A stretch of 64,000 nt of DNA from an uncultured Alphaproteobacteria bacterium (GTDB lineage: Bacteria > Pseudomonadota > Alphaproteobacteria > Caulobacterales > Hyphomonadaceae), in assembly GCA_903842595.1 (NCBI GenBank), contig CAIMMO010000223.1, positions 1 to 64,000 of the forward strand. The letters are read 5' to 3'. Position numbers and translations under genes: made by a program. Position 1 is the first letter of the stretch; the number at the start of each line of letters is the position of its first letter. The notes under the pieces were generated by a model that was not told the DNA's origin, ran no database searches, and was given only the letters and a program-made list of their open reading frames with translations. Shown one piece after another: positions 57,594 to 64,000 of this stretch.

Positions 57594-58436
57594 ATGTCGA
57601 TCTGGTGGCTGATCCCGGCATTCGTGGGCCTTGTGGGCGTGCTGATGCTGGTGGGCGGCTTCGCCAAGCTGTTCAGGGCGAACCTTGGCGGGGGTCTTGT
57701 GCGCGTGCTGTTCGGCGGGCTGACGCTGGCGGGCGCGATGATCGTGGGGCTGATCGGGCTCAATCTGCAGACCTATGCGGCGCTCTCGAAGGAGCGGCTG
57801 GCGGGGCAGGTGGTGCTGAAGAAGAACGGCGATTTCGACTACACGGCGACCATCGATCTGGCGGATGCCGAAGGCAGGCTGCGTGGCCAGCCCAGGGATT
57901 TCCAGATCACTGGCCAGCGCGTGCACATCGAAGGCCCGGTGGTGAAGTTCAAGCCGTGGGCCAACGTCATCGGCATCGACTCGCTGTTCAAGGTGACCGA
58001 GGTCTACGGCACCTATGTGAATCCCAACTGCACCAACAAATACACGCCGCGCCGCGAGACGACCGAGGAATGCAAGACGGGCGACTTCATGGGCTGCCTC
58101 GGGTCGAGCTGGCAGATGCTGGACCTCGCGGATTTCTCGCACACATCGGCGAGCGGACAGCTGATGGACGATGGCGCGATCTACGACATCTATGCGAGCC
58201 AGGATGCGTTCGAGCTGAAGCCGAACGAGAGCAATGCGGTGGCGATGGCGCTGCAGGATCAGGTTGCGCCCCGCGGGCCGGTGGACTGCGATCCGGTGAC
58301 GGGCCCGGTGCAGACGCCGAGCGGGGCGGTCGAGTATCGTCCGCCGGCGGCGACGGTGGCGCCGCAATCGACGCTGCCGCCTGTGCAGGGCACGGTGCAG
58401 CCGCAGGTGATGCCGCCGCAGCCGGCGCCCAACTAG
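57594..58436 (+). CDS. Hypothetical membrane protein
   Basis: Two N-terminal TMs (SIWWLIPAFVGLVGVLMLVGGFAKLF...), Pro/Gln-rich C-terminus. Confidence 0.75.
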   Translation: MSIWWLIPAFVGLVGVLMLVGGFAKLFRANLGGGLVRVLFGGLTLAGAMIVGLIGLNLQTYAALSKERLAGQVVLKKNGDFDYTATIDLADAEGRLRGQPRDFQITGQRVHIEGPVVKFKPWANVIGIDSLFKVTEVYGTYVNPNCTNKYTPRRETTEECKTGDFMGCLGSSWQMLDLADFSHTSASGQLMDDGAIYDIYASQDAFELKPNESNAVAMALQDQVAPRGPVDCDPVTGPVQTPSGAVEYRPPAATVAPQSTLPPVQGTVQPQVMPPQPAPN

Positions 58437-58458
58437 ACGCGCGCGCGATCGACAGGCG

Positions 58459-58983
58459 TCAGCGGCCCTCGCCCATGTCGGCGAGCGCCCAGTCTGCAAA
58501 CGCCGCGAGATCGCCGCCGGTGAACAGGAAGCCGCGGACGCCGGCAGCCTTGGCGGCGTCGAGATCGGCCTGCTTGTCGCCGATCAGGAAGGAGCGCTCC
58601 TTGATGACGGGGAAGTCGGTCATCGCGCGGATCAGCATGCCGGGCTTTGGTTTGCGGTCGTAGCTGTCCCTGGTATAGCGCGGGATCACGCCGTCCTCGT
58701 GGAAGGGGCAGTGGTAGATCCGGTCGATGTGGGCGCCGGTCGCACCGAGCTCGGCCGACATCCAGTCGTGCAGGGCCTGCATCTGCTCTTCGGTGTAGTA
58801 GCCGCGCGCGATGCCGGACTGGTTGGTGACGACGAAGACCCACCAGCCCATGTCGTTGAAGCGGCGGATGACGGCTTTCGCACCGTCGACCCACTCGAAA
58901 CCCTCGCGGCTGAAGACGTAGCTTTGATCGACGTTGATGACGCCGTCGCGGTCGAGGAAGAGGGCGGGGCGGGCGGCTGGCAT
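58459..58983 (-). CDS. gmhB: D-glycero-D-manno-heptose 1,7-bisphosphate 7-phosphatase-type HAD hydrolase
   Basis: RPALFLDRDGVINVDQSYVFSREGFEWVDGAKAVIRRFNDMGWWVFVVTNQSGIARGYYTEEQ ... CPFHEDG; start adjusted to 58983. Confidence 0.92.
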   Translation of the reverse strand: MPAARPALFLDRDGVINVDQSYVFSREGFEWVDGAKAVIRRFNDMGWWVFVVTNQSGIARGYYTEEQMQALHDWMSAELGATGAHIDRIYHCPFHEDGVIPRYTRDSYDRKPKPGMLIRAMTDFPVIKERSFLIGDKQADLDAAKAAGVRGFLFTGGDLAAFADWALADMGEGR

Positions 58984-58985
58984 CT

Positions 58986-60356
58986 CTAGCCGGAATGCGT
59001 GGCTGGCGCTGCGTCGGCTGGCGGATCGGCGGGCTGCTCTTCCACCTTCGGCGCGACGGCGAGGCCACGCATCAGCGGCAGCAGCGAGACCGCGCAGAAC
59101 ACTGCGGCGAGCGCAAAGGCTGCGCCGGGGAAGAAGAAGGACGCGCCTGGGGCGGTGAAGTAGTAAAAGGTCTGCGTCATTGCGAGCGGTGCGACCATGT
59201 TGGAAAGCGAGTTGACGCTGGCGATCGCGCCCTGGAGTTCGCCTTGCGCGTTCTTCGGCGTGCGAACCGACATGATCTGGTTCATCGCGGGGCCAAGTAG
59301 GCCGGCGAGCGCGCCGAAGGGGATGATCAGGTAGACCATCCATCCTTCGGTTGCGGCGGCATAGGCGGCGAAGGTGACGATGCAGATGAGGAAGCCGAAG
59401 ACGGCGGTGTTGGTTGACCCGAAGCGCCTGATGATCGGACCGATCAGTCCGCCTTGCACGACGGCGGAACCGATGCCGACAACCATCAGCGCAATGCCGA
59501 TCAGGCCCTCACCCCAGCCGAAATTGACCGCAGAGTAGTAGCCGAACGTTGCCGGATAGACCCAATAGGAAAACTGGAAGAGGCCAAGCGCCAGCATGAA
59601 CCAGGCAAGATAGGGCACCTTGGCGAGGTGCGCGAACGTGCCGAACGCGTTGGCGCGCTTCCATTCGAAGCGGCGGCGATGCTCGCGTCCAAGCGATTCC
59701 GGCAGCACGAACAGGCCATAGCAGAAGTTGATTGCTGCAAGCGCGGCTGAGGCGAAGAACGGGTAGCGCGGATCGAACTGGCCGAGGAAGCCGCCGATGG
59801 CGGGGCCAAGGATGAAGCCGAGGCCGAACGCTGCGCCGAGCATGCCGAAGGCCTGGGCGCGCTGCTTCGGCTCCGTGACGTCGGCGATGTAGGCAGAGGC
59901 GGTTGAGTGAGTGGCGCCGGAAATCCCTGAAAGTACGCGCCCGAGAAAGAGCAGCCAGATGGTGTGGGCGAAACCCATGATGAGGAAGTCGATCGCCAGC
60001 GTGCCGATCGACAGCAGCAGGACAGGGCGGCGGCCGAACCTGTCCGACAGCCCGCCAAGGATGGGCGCGCTGAGAAAGTTCATCACCGCGTAGACCATGG
60101 TGATGTAGCCCCCCCACGGCGCGGCTTCCGACAGCATCGCTTCGAGCGGGAGCAGGTTGCCTTCGCTCGCCAGCGTGCGGGCGGATTCCAGCGCCGCCTC
60201 GCCGTTCAGCAGCTCGGCCATCAGGTAGGGCATCGAGGGCATCACGACCGCGAAGGCCATCATGTCGATGAACACCGTCACGATGATGAAAAAGAACGCA
60301 TTCTTGCCGAGCCGCGAAGCCCCGGTTGCGGGTGGAGAGGCGTTTGCGGCGGACAT
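58986..60356 (-). CDS. MFS transporter, TetA/TCR-type
   Basis: [28 protein letters not shown] ... [17 protein letters not shown] ... [43 protein letters not shown]. Confidence 0.93.
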   Translation of the reverse strand: MSAANASPPATGASRLGKNAFFFIIVTVFIDMMAFAVVMPSMPYLMAELLNGEAALESARTLASEGNLLPLEAMLSEAAPWGGYITMVYAVMNFLSAPILGGLSDRFGRRPVLLLSIGTLAIDFLIMGFAHTIWLLFLGRVLSGISGATHSTASAYIADVTEPKQRAQAFGMLGAAFGLGFILGPAIGGFLGQFDPRYPFFASAALAAINFCYGLFVLPESLGREHRRRFEWKRANAFGTFAHLAKVPYLAWFMLALGLFQFSYWVYPATFGYYSAVNFGWGEGLIGIALMVVGIGSAVVQGGLIGPIIRRFGSTNTAVFGFLICIVTFAAYAAATEGWMVYLIIPFGALAGLLGPAMNQIMSVRTPKNAQGELQGAIASVNSLSNMVAPLAMTQTFYYFTAPGASFFFPGAAFALAAVFCAVSLLPLMRGLAVAPKVEEQPADPPADAAPATHSG

Positions 60357-60409
60357 GTCCGGCTCCGGGACGTGTGACCAGCGCGGATACGCCGGGCGGG
60401 CTTGTGCAG

Positions 60410-61048
60410 TCAATCAGGGAGGCGTGGAGGAAAGGTTTCTGCAGCGCGTTGTGACAGGCGTTCGAGGCCCGCGCGCCATTGTTCGCCCTGGCGCTGGTTG
60501 GTGAGCTGCAGGGGTAAGCCGTGGCGGGCGACATGGTCCTGCGGCACGGATTCCCGGCCGCGGTGGTCCACGCTTACACGTGTCGCGGAGCCGACCGGTT
60601 CGAATGTCACCTCGACCTCGGTGGCGCGACCGGGCCCGAAGCTGGCATGGCGCCATCCGACCACCAGACGCTCCCCCGGCCCCCAGGCGCGTACGGGGCC
60701 GATCTCGAAGACTTTGCCGCAGGGGAGGCGTTCGATCAAACGACCGCCCTCGCCAACGGGGCCGGGCGGCTCGAAGGCCAGCGTGCAGGGGCTGCGCGGG
60801 GTAAACTTGAAGAAGCGGCTCTGGGCCCGCCAGGAGCCGATTTACTCCGTGAACAGCGCGAATGCCTCGTCGGGCGAGCAGGGCGCGCGCAGGGAGACCA
60901 CAACGCGGGACGTCATGGCGCTTTCTTCCGGGCTGGCGGAGAGCGCTTCAGGGGCCGCAGCTGTCTCAACGGGAGGCGACGGGCCACCGCAGGCGACCAG
61001 CAGGGAGAGCGAGGCGATGTTGGCGGCAAGCGAAAGGAACGGCTTCAT
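60410..61048 (-). pseudogene. SRPBCC/AHSA1-like domain gene (with lipoprotein-like leader) interrupted by one in-frame TAA
   Basis: Same reverse frame: MKPFLSLAANIASLSLLVACGG...MTSRVVVSLRAPCSPDEAFALFTE*IGSWRAQSRFFKFTPRSPCTLAFEPPGPVGEGGRLIERLPCGKVFEIGPVRAWGPGERLVVGWRHASFGPGRATEVEVTFEPVGSATRVSVDHRG...; TAA at 60844-60842. Confidence 0.75.
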
Positions 61049-61160
61049 GACAGGTCCCCGAATGCGGCGTTTTCCCCGCGCCGCATGAAACAGACAGCGC
61101 CAGACCTGGGCGGCGCACCGCGACTTCCTGTTCAACTGGAACGCGACGCGCGAGCAGGCT

Positions 61161-61931
61161 TCACGCCCCGGGCCATTCCGGTTTGCGCCTTTCGAGGAAG
61201 GCGCGGAGGCCCTCCTGCGCGTCGGGTGAGGTCGCGAGTTTGCAGAAATCGTCGACGGCGCGGGCGACGGCGTCGGTGTAGTCGCGGTCGGCTTCGCGGT
61301 GGAAGGCTGCGCGGCTGAAGGCTGTGGCGGCGGGGGATTTCGCGGCGATCAGGCGGGCGGCGTCCATGGCTTCGGGCAGGGCGCGGGGCGCGAGGCGGCT
61401 GGCGAGGCCGAGATCCAGGGCTTCGTGGGCGTCGAATGTGCGTGCCGTGAAGAGGAGGTCGAAGGCGCGGTAGCGGCCGATGATGCGGTGCAGGTGAGCA
61501 AAGTGGATGGCGGGGGGCAGGGCGAGGTTGATCTCGGGATAGCCGAAGCTCGCAGTTTCGCCTGCAATGATCATGTCGCACGAGATGGCGAGTGTCATGC
61601 CGCCGCCGCGTGCTGCGCCATCGACGGCGGCGATGGTCGGTTTGCCCATGTTTCGCTGCACGTCCCACAGCTCGACATAGAGGCGGTTGAGAAAGTCGCG
61701 GATGGTGGCGTCGTCGCTGCCGAGGATGATGTCGAGGTCGAGGCCGGCGCAGAACATCTCCGCGATGCCGCTGGCGAGCACCACCACGCGCACATCGGGA
61801 TCGGCGGCGGCGTCGCGGAGGGCCTTGAGGATCTCGTCGAGAAAGCCGATGGAGAAGGCGTTCAGCGGCGGGCGCGCCAGGGTGATGACCGCGATGTGGT
61901 CGGCGGCGGTGTAGCGGACGTGGTCAGTCAT
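61161..61931 (-). CDS. Enoyl-CoA hydratase/isomerase family protein
   Basis: ITLARPPLNAFSIGFLDEILKALRDAAADPDVRVVVLASGIAEMFCAGLDLD ... KPTIAAVDGAARGGGMTLAISCDMIIAG. Confidence 0.94.
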   Translation of the reverse strand: MTDHVRYTAADHIAVITLARPPLNAFSIGFLDEILKALRDAAADPDVRVVVLASGIAEMFCAGLDLDIILGSDDATIRDFLNRLYVELWDVQRNMGKPTIAAVDGAARGGGMTLAISCDMIIAGETASFGYPEINLALPPAIHFAHLHRIIGRYRAFDLLFTARTFDAHEALDLGLASRLAPRALPEAMDAARLIAAKSPAATAFSRAAFHREADRDYTDAVARAVDDFCKLATSPDAQEGLRAFLERRKPEWPGA

Positions 61932-62611
61932 GGGTCACTCTCTCCGAGCAGGTCGGCCCCCTGGTTGCGGACATTGCCGACGGCGGGGTTGGCGGGCCAG
62001 GCGCGCAGCCAGTGGGACGGGCATGGCTTCAGCAGGGCGTGCGGATCGCGGTCATCGAGGTCGAGCCAGCGCGCGTAGTGTTCGGGCGACAGGATCACCG
62101 GCATGGATGTACTGATACCGGCGACGGCGAGGTTGGGCTCGCATGTGATCATGGCGAAGGTGTCGAATTCGGAGCCGTCGATCATGGCGCGGCTCCACAG
62201 GCCGGCGAAGAAGAACCACGCGCCGGTGGGCAGTGCGAAGGCGAAGGGCGTGCCGCTGCTCCATGCGTAGAAGCCCGAGGCGGGGATGAGGCAGCGGCCT
62301 TGCCGGAAGGCGCCCGAGAAGGTGTTGCTGGTGGCGATGTCTTCGGCGCGGGCGTTGAAGGTCTGGAATTTCTTGTCCGAGAGCGGCTGCTTCCACCAGA
62401 TGGGGACGAGGCCCCAGAAGGCGGGGGCGACCTGGATGGTGTGGCGCGGGGCGTATTCGCCATCGGGCGCGCGGCGAAGGATGGGCGCGAAGCTTCCGGG
62501 CGGGATGTTGTCGTCCGCTCCGGGAGGCTCGACGCCCGGTGGGGGGACGAGATCGATGGCGGCGCGGTAGTCGGCCCAGGAAATGGCGCGGCGGAAGAAG
62601 CGGGAGGTCAT
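61928..62611 (-). CDS. SRAP (YedK/HMCES-like) family protein, apparent catalytic-residue-depleted paralogue
   Basis: WGLVPIWWKQPLSDKKFQTFNARAEDIATSNTFSGAFRQGRCLIPASGFYAWSSGTPFAFAL ... FAMITCEPNLAVAGISTSMPVILSPEHYARWLD; N-terminus MTSRFF instead of MCGRF. Confidence 0.85.
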   Translation of the reverse strand: MTSRFFRRAISWADYRAAIDLVPPPGVEPPGADDNIPPGSFAPILRRAPDGEYAPRHTIQVAPAFWGLVPIWWKQPLSDKKFQTFNARAEDIATSNTFSGAFRQGRCLIPASGFYAWSSGTPFAFALPTGAWFFFAGLWSRAMIDGSEFDTFAMITCEPNLAVAGISTSMPVILSPEHYARWLDLDDRDPHALLKPCPSHWLRAWPANPAVGNVRNQGADLLGESDP

Positions 62612-62722
62612 GCTGGAAGGGTAGGCCCTGTCCGGGACTGGTGAAAGCGGCGTTGACGGCGGCGTGCAGGCGCACTTAGCTGGGTGCCGGGACATCTGCG
62701 TCGCGATAGGGGACATCGGGCA

Positions 62723-63142
62723 ATGAAGATCTGTCTGACGAGTGGCGTGATCCTGCTGGCGGCGGCGTGTTCGCCCGCGCCGGCGAGCGAGACGGCGGCG
62801 ATCGAGGCTGCGCCGCTGGCGCCGATGGCTCCGCCGGAAATTGCGATTCTGACAAATCTTCTCGGCCGCTGGGGCGTCACGATGGAGGCGTGCGCGCCGG
62901 CCAATGCCTCGAAAGATGGCGTGGTCGTGATCACGGCGTCGACCGTCGCCATGGGTCTAGATGCGTGCACGATCAGCAGCACGACGCCCGAGGGTGCCGG
63001 GACGATGATGGTCCTGCAGTGCAAGAGCGGCGAGGGCGCCGCCGACTACGAACGCAATTTCAGCGTCGTCTCTTCAACGCCTGAAACGATGACCTGGGTC
63101 AAAGAGGGCGGCGCGGGCGAGCCTTATGTGCGCTGCCCGTAG
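62723..63142 (+). CDS. Hypothetical lipoprotein
   Basis: MKICLTSGVILLAAACSPAPAS lipobox; start adjusted to 62723. Confidence 0.75.
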   Translation: MKICLTSGVILLAAACSPAPASETAAIEAAPLAPMAPPEIAILTNLLGRWGVTMEACAPANASKDGVVVITASTVAMGLDACTISSTTPEGAGTMMVLQCKSGEGAADYERNFSVVSSTPETMTWVKEGGAGEPYVRCP

Positions 63143-63229
63143 GGCGGCTGGCGGCGTGTGCGTTTCCCCGCTTGATGGGGGCGGCGACGGCGCGTTATCT
63201 GCCCCTGGTGGGTACACAGGGAGCAGGTC

Positions 63230-63694
63230 GTGGGACGCCTTACAGTTTCGCTGGTTGCAGCATGCATGACCATCGTGGCGGCGATACCCGCCATCGCCGA
63301 TCCGCTGGATCATGCCGGGCTCAAGACCATGCTGACCGGCATGGGCTATACACCGAAGGAGACCGGTGTGGCGCCGGCGCAGTTGCTGGAAATCAATGTC
63401 ACGACGGCGAGCTTCAACGTTCCGGTCGGGCTTGAGGTCAGCGGCAGCGGCCGCTTTGTCTGGGCGCGGGCGACGCTGGGCGACGTCGGCCTGACGGGCG
63501 AGCAGGCGCTTCAGGCGCTGCAAAGCAATGCGAGCACGCAGCCGGTGATGTTCTGGCTGACATCGAAGAACCAGCTGGTGATCGGCATGGCGATCGACAA
63601 CCGCGATGTCACACCCGAGCAGCTCCGCTTTGCGATCGACAAGATCGCCGTGGATGTGAACAACACGGCGCCGATCTGGAACAAGCCGCAGTAA
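63230..63694 (+). CDS. Hypothetical secreted protein (YbjN-like fold possible)
   Basis: Signal peptide MGRLTVSLVAACMTIVAAIPAIAD (GTG start), GLKTMLTGMGYTPKETG... Confidence 0.65.
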   Translation: MGRLTVSLVAACMTIVAAIPAIADPLDHAGLKTMLTGMGYTPKETGVAPAQLLEINVTTASFNVPVGLEVSGSGRFVWARATLGDVGLTGEQALQALQSNASTQPVMFWLTSKNQLVIGMAIDNRDVTPEQLRFAIDKIAVDVNNTAPIWNKPQ

Positions 63695-64000
63695 GGCAGG
63701 CATGCATCTGCCCTTCGCTGTCGCTCCGGGCGTCCGTCGTGCGGATTGATCGACTGGACCAATCCGTCCGCTGCGCGGATCACGCTCACTCCCTGAAAGC
63801 ACTCCTTGCGCACGGCGTCGTCGTGGAGGTCGGGCGTTGTCCAGAATTTCTTGAAAACGCCTCCGCGAACCGCAGGGGCAGGTCAGGCGCTTTGCAGTCT
63901 TCAAGGGTTGGCAGAGCTGGCTTTGGCATGGGCGGATTTTGAAATGACTTTAGTCACCTTCGAACAAATCGGCTGTGCCACAACTGTGCTGACCCCGAGC

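Overview
GC-rich bacterial chromosome segment, consistent with an alphaproteobacterium (gene content resembles Caulobacterales/Hyphomonadaceae; this is an inference). It is densely coding, with no rRNA, tRNA or CRISPR array that I could recognise. Main blocks: (i) the N-terminus of an IS1182-like transposase cut by the left edge; (ii) a Do-like protease, AraC regulator, serB and miaA; (iii) an ilvB/ilvN/ilvC branched-chain cluster preceded by a leader-peptide attenuator, with two unrelated ORFs between ilvB and ilvN; (iv) a membrane pyrophosphatase; (v) leuA preceded by a Leu-rich leader peptide; (vi) ABC-F, EVE and MFS genes; (vii) mreBCD-mrdA-rodA; (viii) an Mla-type lipid transporter (STAS-MlaE fusion, MlaF, MlaD, auxiliary lipoprotein); (ix) two sulfur assimilation blocks (Rrf2 regulator-sbp-cysT-cysW-cysA, and cobA-DUF2849-GST-cysI-DUF934-cysH); (x) gmhB, MFS, enoyl-CoA hydratase and an SRAP (YedK/HMCES) paralogue that appears to lack three of the four canonical catalytic residues. 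Best hunt results: the apparent SRAP pseudoenzyme, the two amino-acid leader-peptide attenuators (absent from the ORF track), an SRPBCC gene broken by a single in-frame TAA, a decayed membrane protein gene with a C-run frameshift plus a TAG, a palindromic operator candidate over the -35 of the sulfate uptake operon, and a palindromic repeat read in frame through the cobA C-terminus. No wholly new multi-gene system could be demonstrated from sequence alone.
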